The notes: generated by a model not told the origin, from the sequence alone. Counted from the stretch's first letter, positions 33,522 to 41,990 are shown. The stretch is DNA of 52,029 nt from Bacillota bacterium (GCA_030153805.1 JASKLG010000002.1:1-52029), one strand, 5' to 3'. Program-made: numbers and translations.

Positions 33522-34388
33522 TCATTTGATCTGGTATTTCCGCTCGAGGGCCTGGAAATCTTTGAGACCGACCAGATCATTGAACTCGTGGAAAGCAAGC
33601 ATTCTGTCTACAAGGCCGGCCGTAGTACCGGTATCTTTGAGTTCCTTCATGGCCTCGCGCATCGCCTGTGTTGCCATGTAAAGAGTCGCCAGAGGGTAAA
33701 TAACCAGGCTGTAGCCGAGTTCCTGAAGCTCATCCACCGACAACAGAGGCGTCTTTCCGTGTTCGATCATGTTGGCCATAACCGGGGCATCAATGGTGTC
33801 AGCGACTTTCTTTAGTTCATCGACGCTCTGGGGGGCCTCCACAAATATTACGTCGGCTCCGGCTGCGACCGCCATCTTTGCTCTCGAAAGAGCCTCGTCC
33901 AGACCGTACACCGCTCTAGCGTCGGTCCTGGCGATAATTACGAAGTCAGAATCAGTCCTGGCGTCGACTGCGGCCTCGATCTTCTTGGCCCATTCCTTGG
34001 CGTCAATCACCTGTTTCCCTTCCATGTGCCCGCAGCGCTTAGGCATTACCTGGTCTTCGAGGTGGATAGCCGCGACACCAGCCCTTTCGTATTCCTGAAT
34101 AGTGCGCCTGACGTTAATTGCATTACCGTAACCCGTATCGCCGTCGGCTATGAGGGGAACGTTCACCGCCTGGGCCATCCTCGCTGCGTGATTGGCCATC
34201 TCGGTCAAAGTCAAGAGCCCGTAGTCGGGAGCGCCCAAGAGGTCTGCAGAGGCGCCGTACCCGGTCATGTAGACCGCCGGGAAACCCGCCTGTTCGATTA
34301 TCCTCGCCGAAAGCGCGTTAAAAGCCCCGGGTGCCACAACGATTTTCCCGCTAGAAAGAAGTTTTCTGAGCTGCGTCGTCTTTTTCAT
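33522..34388 (-). CDS. Isocitrate lyase/PEP mutase-superfamily lyase, copy 1
   Basis: 288 residues, AAGGAGG ten bases before the ATG. TIM-barrel features of 2-methylisocitrate/2,3-dimethylmalate lyases: APGAFNALSARIIEQAGF, MTGYGASADLLG, ADGDTGYGN (metal site), HLEDQ, and the catalytic-cysteine motif PKRCGH that separates C-C lyases from PEP mutases. Such enzymes split a 2-hydroxy-di/tricarboxylate retro-aldol fashion into pyruvate (or glyoxylate) and a second acid. First gene of the minus-strand operon with leuCD-like and transporter genes; a consensus sigma-54 promoter is 129 bases upstream. A paralogue is divergently transcribed. Confidence 0.9.
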   Translation of the reverse strand: MKKTTQLRKLLSSGKIVVAPGAFNALSARIIEQAGFPAVYMTGYGASADLLGAPDYGLLTLTEMANHAARMAQAVNVPLIADGDTGYGNAINVRRTIQEYERAGVAAIHLEDQVMPKRCGHMEGKQVIDAKEWAKKIEAAVDARTDSDFVIIARTDARAVYGLDEALSRAKMAVAAGADVIFVEAPQSVDELKKVADTIDAPVMANMIEHGKTPLLSVDELQELGYSLVIYPLATLYMATQAMREAMKELKDTGTTAGLVDRMLAFHEFNDLVGLKDFQALERKYQIK

Positions 34389-34516
34389 CTCAACGGTTAC
34401 CTCCTTACCAGCATCCGCCGTCTTCCGGAAGACTAACGTAGCCAGCTACGGCAGATGCCTTCGAATAATACATACTGAAGCTTCAACAGTACCGAACATG
34501 TTCGCAACTTATACAG

Positions 34517-34532
34517 AGCAAGAACCGTGCCA
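34517..34532 (-). promoter_or_regulatory. Sigma-54 promoter of the lyase 1 operon
   Basis: On the minus strand TGGCACGGTTCTTGCT, an exact match to TGGCAC-N5-TTGCW with GG at -24 and GC at -12. It faces the lyase 1-leuCD-symporter operon. The PrpR-type sigma-54 activator encoded nearby is the natural regulator. Confidence 0.88.
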
Positions 34533-34591
34533 ACATCTGATGTCGTATCCTGCATGAAAAGCGCTGGTATCATGCTGCACTGTGTAACAAA

Positions 34592-34651
34592 GGATGTTGC
34601 AATTAGGGAACGCAAGTGTTTCGAAAACATTACAGTATGCAACCAACATCC
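34592..34651. promoter_or_regulatory. Candidate activator binding site between the two sigma-54 promoters
   Basis: GGATGTTGCA (34592-34601) is repeated inverted as TGCAAC...CAACATCC (34638-34651), with a near-palindrome TGTTTCGAAAACA between (34617-34629). Enhancer sites for sigma-54 activators are usually 80-200 bp upstream of the promoter; these are ~60-135 bp from the minus-strand promoter and 50-110 bp from the plus-strand one. Confidence 0.5.
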
Positions 34652-34698
34652 ATTTCTTATATCCTAAATTAACTCTGCGATTCGGCAATTGGGGCTGG

Positions 34699-34714
34699 TG
34701 GTACGGTTTTTGCA
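34699..34714 (+). promoter_or_regulatory. Sigma-54 promoter of lyase 2
   Basis: TGGTACGGTTTTTGCA matches TGGYAC-N5-TTGCW with ten bases between GG and GC. It lies 45 bases before the lyase 2 start and diverges from the lyase 1 promoter. Confidence 0.85.
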
Positions 34715-34759
34715 CCCTACGACGATAGAGTGTTTTACAATAGAAAGGGGATTAGTGCC

Positions 34760-35614
34760 ATGAAAGCCCGAAAAAGATTCAGAGCAATGTTGGAAGATCC
34801 TGGGTGCATCATAGCCCCGGGCGTTTATGACGCTCTGTCGGCTCTCGCTGCAGAAAAGGCCGGCATTGAGGCAGTCGTCATGGGCGGGTACGGTGTATCT
34901 GCGTCAAGGCTTGCCAAACCTGACGTAGGCCTTTTAACCATGAGCGAGATGGCAGAGCAGCTCAAGATGATATGCGACGCCGTGAGCATACCAGTGATCG
35001 GAGACGGAGACACCGGTTACGGTAATTCGGTGAACGTCGAACGGACCGTCCAGGAATATGAGCACGCGGGAGCCGCTGCGATATTAATTGAAGATCAAGG
35101 ATTTCCTAAACGGTGCGGTCACATGGCGGGTAAGACGGTCATTCCTGCCGAAGAGCATTTACAAAAGCTGAAAGCAGCCGTGGCGGCACGTAAGGACCCG
35201 GATTTCGTGATAATTGCCAGGTGTGACGCCCGGGCTCCCCTGGGCCTGGATGAAGCCATTCGCCGAGGGCATCTTTACCTTGAGGCGGGAGTCGACATGC
35301 TGTTCATCGAAGCCCCCCAGAGGATAGACGAGCTGAGGACGATTGCCCACGAATTCCGGAACGCCAAACTCGTGGCTAACATGATCGAAGGGGGTGAGAC
35401 ACCGGAGGTTGACGCCCGGACTCTCGCAGAAATGGGATTTAAACTGGTATTCTGGCCATGCACCGCGCCGTACGTGGTCTTGAAAAACCTTATCCGCGTT
35501 TTCGAAGTATTGAAGAGGGACGGAACTACAGCACAGGTACGGGAGATGATGTTCTCGTTTTCGGAATTCAACAAACTGGTCAACCTCGAAAGATACGTTA
35601 CCTCAACTTCTTAA
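34760..35614 (+). CDS. Isocitrate lyase/PEP mutase-superfamily lyase, copy 2
   Basis: 284 residues from the ATG at 34760 (AAAGGGGATTAGTGCC upstream). Same plan as copy 1: APGVYDALSALAAEKAG, GDGDTGYGN, LIEDQGFPKRCGH, FVIIARCDAR, and FSEFNKLVNL near the C-terminus. It keeps the catalytic KRCGH, but is clearly diverged from copy 1, so the two may handle different diastereomers or chain lengths. The last residues and the stop codon coincide with the beginning of an IS1182-type remnant: copy 1 has about five more residues after the matching point. The C-terminus may therefore have been replaced by the insertion. Otherwise intact. Confidence 0.87.
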   Translation: MKARKRFRAMLEDPGCIIAPGVYDALSALAAEKAGIEAVVMGGYGVSASRLAKPDVGLLTMSEMAEQLKMICDAVSIPVIGDGDTGYGNSVNVERTVQEYEHAGAAAILIEDQGFPKRCGHMAGKTVIPAEEHLQKLKAAVAARKDPDFVIIARCDARAPLGLDEAIRRGHLYLEAGVDMLFIEAPQRIDELRTIAHEFRNAKLVANMIEGGETPEVDARTLAEMGFKLVFWPCTAPYVVLKNLIRVFEVLKRDGTTAQVREMMFSFSEFNKLVNLERYVTSTS

Positions 35615-36590
35615 GGTCTGCCAGAAAGCAGGGCTCATCAAGCTTGGCCATGTAGCTTTGGACAGTACCAAAGTTAAGGCCAACGCTTCTAAACATAAGG
35701 CCATGAGCTACGAACGGATGAAGAAGAAGGAAGCCGAACTCGAGAAAGAGATCGAGGAACTTATTGCTGCAGCAGAAAAGGCCGACCAGAGGGAAGATGA
35801 GCTTTACGGTAAGGATAAGCGCGGAGACGAACTGCCTGAAGAACTGGCCATTAGAGAAAGCCAGCTAAAGAAGATCCGTGAAGCCAAAGCAGCACTGGAA
35901 GAAGAAGCTCAGAAGGAAAGAGAAGCCAAAGATAGCTCCAAACAGAACGACAAAGACGACAACCAAGGTGGCGCTGCAAGCGGGTGAGGCTAAGGAGCCA
36001 AGCCGAAGCCAACAGCCCAGCGCAACTTCACCGATCCTGATTTCTAAGATCATGCCAGGACCAGGAGGCAGTTGGATTCAAGGCTACAATGCCCAGGCTG
36101 CAGTGGACAGCGCCAGCCAAATCATCGTGGCTGCTCAGGTTTCTTCTAACCCGTCAGATAGAACCCAGCTTAAGAGCATGGTAAACGCTATCGAGGAAAA
36201 TACAGGTAAGAAACCAGAACGACTTTCAGCTGATGCTGGCTATTTCAGCGAAGAAAACATACGCTGGCTGATTTTAGAGAAGCGAAGGTGGCACCATACA
36301 TTCCTCCGGACAAGACGTGGTATGGTGAGAAGGTGGTAAGTCCCCACGGACCCATAAGTCCTAAGATGTCCGTTGCCGATCGAATGCGCAGGAAGCTTAG
36401 AACCAAGGCAGGGCGCGCAGTCTATAAGCTCAGAGAAACAATTGTGGAACCCGTGTTTGGTCAGATAAAAGAAGCTATGGAGTTTCGCCAGTTCTTGCTG
36501 CGTGGAATAGAAAAGGTCCAGGCAGAGTGGGAACTCGTGTGCCTCTGTCACAACCTACGGAAGCTCTTTGCCTGCCAGGGGGCTCGTTGA
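35608..36590 (+). pseudogene. IS1182-type transposase remnant (5'-truncated, two frameshifts)
   Basis: The three reading frames in turn encode parts of one transposase. Frame one starts in VCQKAGLIKLGHVALDSTKVKANASKHKAMSYERM and runs to ~35985; frame two has WIQGYNAQAAVDSASQIIVAAQV ... KKPERLSADAGYFSEENIRWL (DDE domain) to ~36290; frame three has PYIPPDKTWYGEKV ... AVYKLRETIVEPVFGQIKEAMEF to 36590. The N-terminal third is missing, and the remnant begins inside the last codons of lyase 2. Inactive. Confidence 0.88.
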
Positions 36591-36746
36591 AAGAGCAGAG
36601 AAACGTATTAGCAGCTACAATGCTGCAAAACACAGGGAATGAACATCTATACAAACCAGAAACCAGCGAAACGCCAGCTTTGGGAAGGGAAAGCACTTCA
36701 AGAAAGTTAAGACGGCTGTCCTAATCGCTATTACAGAGACAGGCTC

Positions 36747-38783
36747 CTAGGACTGCTGTACTCTAAGATCTTTCAGATGTCTCCACAGCGTAGTGCGGCT
36801 TATGCCGAGCATGCGGGCGGCTTGAGACTTGTTGCCGCCCGCCTTGTTCAAAGCCTCCACCAGTTTTTCAAGTCTAAATTTTTCCAGTTCGCAAGCCAGA
36901 GGTTTTCCCGTAACAGGACCGGTTTTGGAAAACTTGGGCAAAGAACCAGAAAAGTCAAACCCCGTTTGTCTTTGATCCTCCACCGCACCGACACCAGCGG
37001 CAGGCTGCAATGAATAGCGGTCGCTCGCGCTCCTACTCCGTTCCGCCCACGATGTAGCAAGAAGATCCTCCACACACGCTTCAAGTTCTGCAGGGGGAGG
37101 TGCTTGTCCGTCAAGGACGACTATGAGCCGATCGATGATATTCTCCAGTTCCCTCACATTTCCGGGCCAGTCATACTTGCACAGAACCCTACAGATACCG
37201 CGGAGTCGCGGTTCCTCGAGAAGCCGTGGGTTTGCCTCCGGACGCTTTGACAGGAACGATCCCACGAGAGCAGGAATGTCCTCAAGCCTTTCTCTGAGCG
37301 GAGGAATGTTCAGCGTCAGCACGTTGAGTCTGTAATAGAGGTCGTCCCGGAAGCGACCCTCCTGTACCATCTGCCACAGGTTTTTGTTGGTCGCGGAAAT
37401 CACCCTGACGTCCACAGGGATGACACGTGTTCCTCCTACCCGGAGTATCTCTTTTTCTTGAAGGACCCTGAGAAGCCGGGCTTGTAGCCCCGGAGAAATA
37501 TCTCCAATTTCGTCCAGGAAGATAGTGCCGCGGTGGGCTAGCTCAAAGAGCCCCTCTTTGCCGCCTCTCCTCGCACCGGTAAAGGACCCTTCTTCATACC
37601 CAAATAGCTCGCTTTCCAGGAGGTTCTCGGACAGGGCGGCGCAATTCACAGCAACAAAGGGGCCGAACCTGCGGGGGCTTTCGTTGTGAATACTCTGGGC
37701 GAACAACTCCTTCCCAACACCACTCTCACCTGTTATGAGTACGGACAGATCCGAGTAGGCAAACCGGATAGCCCGCTGTATGACAGAACGTAGCTTTGGA
37801 CTTTTGTGAACTATGTCGTTGAAGGTGGCTTTTGCCTCGAACCCCTTCTTGTACTGGGATCGCCGGATCGCTTCGGTGGCCATCTGAATGGACCCCACGT
37901 CCTGGAAGGTAACCACAACACCCACGATCTCCTGGCCGTTGGTGATGGGTACCCTGTTGGTCACTATCTTCACGTCGCCAACATCCTGAACCTGATTCAG
38001 CTCGGCTTGACCCGACTTGAGAACTTCGTCAACCCTGGAATTCTCTATTACTTCAGTGGCTTTTTTGCCCAGTACCTTCTTGGCCGAGATACCCATGATA
38101 TGCTCGGCTGCCGGATTGAACAGGGTAATTTTGCCCTCGGCGTCCGTGACCATAATCCCGCTGTAGGCAAAGTTGATTATGGTCCGCAGTCTCTCGGTCC
38201 TTTCGCTTTCCCTTCTTCTGGACTGAGCGACTTCAAATGCGTGCCTGATGGCAAGGCGCAGACTTTCATTTGAGTATACAAGGACGCTCTCGAGTCCGTG
38301 ATACTGGGCTATTTCGCAGACCAGACTGGCTCCTACCACTGCCCTGCAGTTCTTTTCTTTGAGAGACCTTATCTTATCCCACAAATCTTGGTAAGTATCG
38401 TATATCACGGGTATAACTTCGGGCTTCAACACATCAAGAACCTCGGAAAGACCCTCTATAGGTTCGCGAAAGCTTACCACCGCCACTGTACCCCCGTACG
38501 AAGAAGCTTTCTTTATGGCCGACATGAGATCGAATGCACTGACGTTGATGCTGACCACGGGGGTCTGCAGGTGCGGCTTGATGAAGCTGGCGTTGGCGCT
38601 GCCGCTCACGAAGACATCGACGGCCTCCTCTTGCTCGAGTCCGATTGCTATTTCCAGGGCCTTTTCGAAAAGGGCATCGTAAACTTGAATGGACACTTTG
38701 CCTACCAAGTCGGAAGGCAGAGTCATCTTCTTGAACAGATCGGCCATGGTCTTGTATCCTATGACAGCCACCTTAATTCGCAT
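36747..38783 (-). CDS. PrpR-type sigma-54-dependent transcriptional activator
   Basis: GGAGG lies eight bases before the ATG at 38783; 678 residues. Order: PrpR N-terminal ligand-sensing domain (residues ~1-190, with VDVFVSGSANASFIK and VVSFREPIEGL), a PAS domain (~205-310, IVTDAEGKITLFNPAAEHIMG), the AAA+ domain (~335-565) with Walker A GESGVGKE, the sigma-54 contact loop as GSFTGA (usually GAFTGA), Walker B FLDEIG, and a Fis-type helix-turn-helix (~640-675, NKSQAARMLGISRTTLWRHL). PrpR_N regulators sense small organic acids such as methylcitrate. It faces away from lyase 2 and probably drives the two sigma-54 promoters at 34.5-34.7 kb. Confidence 0.92.
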   Translation of the reverse strand: MRIKVAVIGYKTMADLFKKMTLPSDLVGKVSIQVYDALFEKALEIAIGLEQEEAVDVFVSGSANASFIKPHLQTPVVSINVSAFDLMSAIKKASSYGGTVAVVSFREPIEGLSEVLDVLKPEVIPVIYDTYQDLWDKIRSLKEKNCRAVVGASLVCEIAQYHGLESVLVYSNESLRLAIRHAFEVAQSRRRESERTERLRTIINFAYSGIMVTDAEGKITLFNPAAEHIMGISAKKVLGKKATEVIENSRVDEVLKSGQAELNQVQDVGDVKIVTNRVPITNGQEIVGVVVTFQDVGSIQMATEAIRRSQYKKGFEAKATFNDIVHKSPKLRSVIQRAIRFAYSDLSVLITGESGVGKELFAQSIHNESPRRFGPFVAVNCAALSENLLESELFGYEEGSFTGARRGGKEGLFELAHRGTIFLDEIGDISPGLQARLLRVLQEKEILRVGGTRVIPVDVRVISATNKNLWQMVQEGRFRDDLYYRLNVLTLNIPPLRERLEDIPALVGSFLSKRPEANPRLLEEPRLRGICRVLCKYDWPGNVRELENIIDRLIVVLDGQAPPPAELEACVEDLLATSWAERSRSASDRYSLQPAAGVGAVEDQRQTGFDFSGSLPKFSKTGPVTGKPLACELEKFRLEKLVEALNKAGGNKSQAARMLGISRTTLWRHLKDLRVQQS

Positions 38784-38867
38784 GGACATCGCCTCCGAAA
38801 AAAGGTCTTGCGTTTTTAGAGCCTTACATGCGAGCGACTCTCGGGGCCGCACCCAGGGCGTACGCCA

Positions 38868-39240
38868 TCCGCCCCAGCTTTGTCTTTAAGGTTTCTGTGC
38901 ATGCGGTCGGCCACAGACATCTTGGGGTCAATGGATCCGCGCGGGTTTTTTACCTTTTGCTCATGGTGCCCTCTTCCGCATGGTTGGCCTTTTCCGCTAC
39001 GGCGATAAGCTCCTCGATTTCTTTCTTTAGTTCATCTTCCTTCCTCTTCATTCCTTCATAGTTCATGGCTTTGTGCTTGGATGCGTTGACCTTGACCTTT
39101 GTGCTGTCCAGAGCTACATGCCCGAGTTTTACGAGCCCTGCTTTTTGGCAGAGCTTGAGAACCTTAAGAAAGAGTTTCTTGAAGGCCTTGAGGTGGCGCC
39201 GCCTGAAGGCAGCAATGATCGTAAAGTCCGGCATGTTGCC
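38868..39240 (-). pseudogene. IS1182-type transposase remnant, opposite orientation, internally deleted
   Basis: Read on the minus strand: AGNMPDFTIIAAFRRRHLKAF ... LCQKAGLVKLGHVALDSTKVKVNASKHKAMNYEGM to ~38960, then, in another frame, GSIDPKMSVADRMHRNLKDKAG (~38943-38868), which parallels PISPKMSVADRMRRKLRTKAG of the remnant at 35608-36590. The central DDE region is deleted. Its 5' part ends at the left terminus of the ISLre2-type element. With the other remnant it brackets the regulator in inverted orientation. Confidence 0.8.
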
Positions 39241-39296
39241 GGCGGTAGTGTAAACTTCTAGTAGGCAAACAGGAGATCTTGTGTGGGATATAGAAA

Positions 39297-39362
39297 GAGA
39301 GATCTCACACGGGGTTGGTCTGAAAGGCCACCCAAATCCCACCAAGGAGTGTGAGATCTCTC
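39297..39362 (+). other. Long-range hairpin over the transposase start
   Basis: GAGAGATCTCACAC (39297-39310) and its exact complement (39349-39362) form a 14-bp stem that ends directly at the ATG; AAGGAG lies at its foot. The same stem is kept at 51887-51953 in the second copy although the loop differs. It would hinder initiation on transcripts read in from outside. Confidence 0.65.
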
Positions 39363-40810
39363 ATGCTGAGTATTCGCCACATTATCAGTGCAATCCTTCT
39401 TCTGGTCAAAGGGATTTTGACTCTTGTACGTGAGAGCCGCAATATGTCGAAGCTAGAGCGGGGAATACAGGCTCTCACGCAGCAGGTGGCGGAACCCTCC
39501 TGGAGGCCATCCTGGAAGCCATGGACCAGGAACTCATGGCTGAGCGCGAGGAGTCACTCCGCCTTGTGGGGACTCGCTCCCGAAAGATCCTGACGCTGTT
39601 TGGCCCTCTCAAGATAAAGCGCAGGTTCTACCGGGACACCAAAACCGGAAAGACAGTCTTTCTTCTCGATGAAGCACTTGGGCTGCCCGCTTATGCCCGA
39701 ATTTCCGACAACTTCGCCCAAATGTGCCAAGAGATCGGCCTTGATGTTTCTTTCCGGCAGGCAGCCAGAATCATCGGCCTAGTAGCTCCCCGGGTGAGCG
39801 CCATGAGCGTGTGGAAAGCCTTCCAACGAGCCGGGGCAGAAGCGGCTAAAGAAGCCCAGGCTAAACGCGAAGCGGTATTCGAAGACGGAGTAGTGCCGAA
39901 CGGCACGCGGCGGCCACCGGAGCTTTACATCGAAGCCGATGGAGTAGTGATCAAGCTGCAGAGAGCCGAAACCAGGCACGGCGAAGTACGGGTGGTTGTA
40001 GCCTACGAAGGCAAAGAAAACGCAGGAAGCCCAAAGAAGCCGCGGCGCGTCTTAAAAGAAAAGCACCTAGTTGCCGGTCTCACAGGCGATCAAGAGATCT
40101 GGGAAGAAGCCAGTGCTTGCTTTGGAGAGGTCTGGGACTTAAGCGCCATACCTACGGTGCACATTGGCGGCGACGGCGCAGAATGGGTCAAAGAAGGCCA
40201 AGAACACTTCAAAAATGCCATCTACCATCTTGATCCCTTCCATCTCAAGAAACGAGTGAATGAAGCCTTAGGAAGCGATTATGGTACACGCAAAGCATTA
40301 GCAGCAGCCCTCAGGGAGAATTCCAAGGACAAGGCCGAAGAAGCCTTAAATCGGGCAGCCAAAGTACAGCGGGGGACAGCCCGCAAACGGGTACAAGCCC
40401 TTACTGCCTACATTCTCAACAACTGGGATGGCATTCAGGCCACCCTCAATGGTCCTACTCTAGGCACCATCGAGGGGCAGAACCGGTGCGTCGTGGCGCG
40501 GCGAATGAAACGCCGCGGGGCACGCTGGGGGCTCAAGGGAGGCGATTATATGCCGCGCCTTTTGGCCCTCAGGGAGGAAGGGACCCTAGGAACGCTTTTG
40601 AAGCGCCTAGAGCGTACCCGGCCCATGGACACGGAGAAGATTGCCAACCTGACCCAACGGATAACTGACAGGAAAAGAGTAGCCAGAAAGAGGGCTGCCG
40701 AAGAAGAGTGGCTTAAAGCCACTGTTCCAGCTCTGTACGGCCCTTCTTCTGGGGAGCCGTGGGTAAGGTATGTCCTTCGTCTCCTCACAGAAGCCGGTTA
40801 TGTTGCTTAA
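39363..40810 (+). pseudogene. ISLre2-family transposase, frameshifted
   Basis: The N-terminus from the ATG at 39363 reads MLSIRHIISAILLLVKGIL ... LTQQVA and shifts frame near 39493, where one base seems missing (GGCGGAACC). The other frame continues LLEAILEAMDQELMAEREESLRLVG and carries the rest to 40810: family motifs VGTRSRKILTLFGPLKIKRRFYRDTKTGK, ADGVVIKLQ, HIGGDGAEWVKEG, YHLDPFHLKKRVNEALG, GTIEGQNRCVVARRMKRRGARWG. Without the shift it would be ~480 residues. Probably inactive unless frameshifting occurs. Confidence 0.85.
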
Positions 40811-40879
40811 CAAAAAATCTCGGGATTTGGGTGGAATCTCGCCTACTAAATGTTGACACTAACGACCGGCCCTTTTCGA

Positions 40880-40908
40880 TTGACTTTTTCCAGGAAATCC
40901 GGTAGAAT
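40880..40908 (+). promoter_or_regulatory. Promoter of yabE
   Basis: TTGACT, 17-base spacer, TAGAAT, 57 bases before the start codon and ~19 bases beyond the insertion sequence. Confidence 0.75.
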
Positions 40909-40964
40909 GAATGCCATGCAATAGAGAAAGAAAAGATGCCGGTCTAAGGAAGGAGGTTCCGGGT

Positions 40965-41963
40965 ATGCCGGAGATACCTACCCTACGGCCGGGGAAGGGG
41001 AGGAGCCTGGCTGGACTGATCCTGACGGCGGCCGCGCTCGTCTCCCTGTTTGTGGTTGGGTATGTGCATGCGCACAAAGAGGTGACCTTGGTCGTAGACG
41101 GTAGTTCCCGGGTGGTGGGTACCCTAAAGGGGACCGTTGCCGGACTCTTGGAACAGGAGAAAGTTGAACTGGCGGAAGGCGACCTTGTTGTACCGGCTCC
41201 CGACACGGAGCTGAGACAAGGTATGACCGTTACTGTGCGCCGGGCCGTACCTGTAACGGTAGAAGCCGGCGGCAGCACTTGGACGACGAAGACTGCGCAG
41301 GAGACGGTTGGTGAGGCACTGGCCGACTTGGGAATTAAAGTAGGGCCTCTTGATAAAGTAACACCCGGTCTAACGGAGCCGGTGCGCCCCGATCAGGTCA
41401 TCAAGGTGGTAAAGGTTGAGGAGAAGCTACAGACCCGTCAGGAGCCCATCCCCTACAGCGTACAGCGGCGCGAAGACGGCGACCTGCCCAGGGGACAGAC
41501 CCGCGTGATCCAGGCAGGACAAGAAGGATTGAAGCTCCGTCAGGTACGCGCCATATTCGAAGACGGGCGTTTGGTGAAAGAAGAGGTTGTAGAGGAAAAA
41601 GTGGTCCGGCAACCGGTCACGGAGATCGTGGCCGTCGGAACGCTTGGGACTATCAGCCGGGGCGGACGCGAGTACAGGTACACACGGGTCCTCGACATGG
41701 TGGCTACCGCGTACTGCCCCCAGGACGAGGGTGGTAATTTCACGGCGCTAGGCCTTCCGGCCCGCCGGGGAGTCGTTGCGGTGGACCCCCGTGTTATCCC
41801 GCTCGGCACCAAGCTTTATGTGGACGGTTATGGCCCGGCTGTGGCCGGGGATACCGGGGGCGCCATCAAGGGGATGCGCATCGATCTCTTTGTTGATTCC
41901 TGCAATGAGGCGATAAATTTCGGGCGACGGCGCGTAAAAGTGTACATTCTCAAGGAACGTTAG
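40965..41963 (+). CDS. yabE: YabE-like cell-wall protein (ubiquitin-like DUF348, G5, 3D domains)
   Basis: AAGGAGGTTCCGGGT precedes the ATG at 40965; 332 residues. A membrane anchor (~residues 15-36, LAGLILTAAALVSLFVVGYV) is followed by two DUF348 repeats (VTLVVDGSSRVVGTLKGTVAGLL and VPVTVEAGGSTWTTKTAQETVGEAL), a G5 domain (IPYSVQRREDGDLPRGQTRVIQAGQEGL) and a C-terminal 3D domain with the three aspartates in AVDPRVIPLG, AGDTGG and IDLFVDS. Rpf/Sps-type peptidoglycan lytic protein. In B. subtilis yabE follows tatD directly; here the island separates them. Confidence 0.9.
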   Translation: MPEIPTLRPGKGRSLAGLILTAAALVSLFVVGYVHAHKEVTLVVDGSSRVVGTLKGTVAGLLEQEKVELAEGDLVVPAPDTELRQGMTVTVRRAVPVTVEAGGSTWTTKTAQETVGEALADLGIKVGPLDKVTPGLTEPVRPDQVIKVVKVEEKLQTRQEPIPYSVQRREDGDLPRGQTRVIQAGQEGLKLRQVRAIFEDGRLVKEEVVEEKVVRQPVTEIVAVGTLGTISRGGREYRYTRVLDMVATAYCPQDEGGNFTALGLPARRGVVAVDPRVIPLGTKLYVDGYGPAVAGDTGGAIKGMRIDLFVDSCNEAINFGRRRVKVYILKER

Positions 41964-41990
41964 AGGGGAGCAGGCTGCCCCCTTTTTCTT
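41964..41990 (+). terminator. Terminator of yabE
   Basis: AGGGGAGC and TGCCCCCT around a short loop, followed by TTTTTCTT, directly after the stop codon. Confidence 0.68.

Larger units (their letters stand above)
39246..40861 (+). mobile_element. ISLre2-type insertion sequence, copy 1
   Basis: Terminal inverted repeats of ~21 bp at 39246-39266 and 40841-40861 match at 18 positions (outer TAGTGT, inner TAGTAGGC). The element carries one transposase gene of the ISLre2 (UPF0236) family, frameshifted. The left end lies inside an IS1182 remnant; the right end is ~19 bp before the yabE promoter. I found no target-site duplication, so the flanks may have been rearranged. The left ~200 bases recur at 51836-52029. 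Confidence 0.85.

Noticed and set aside
33522-35614. Ordinary methylcitrate cycle (prpB)
   Set aside because: No methylcitrate synthase, PrpD/AcnD or propionyl-CoA synthetase, and two lyase genes with LeuCD instead.
39240-40870. Target-site duplication of the ISLre2-type element
   Set aside because: Both flanks contain CCGGC-like bases, but no clear matching 8-9 bp repeat could be aligned; the resemblance is probably part of the element ends.
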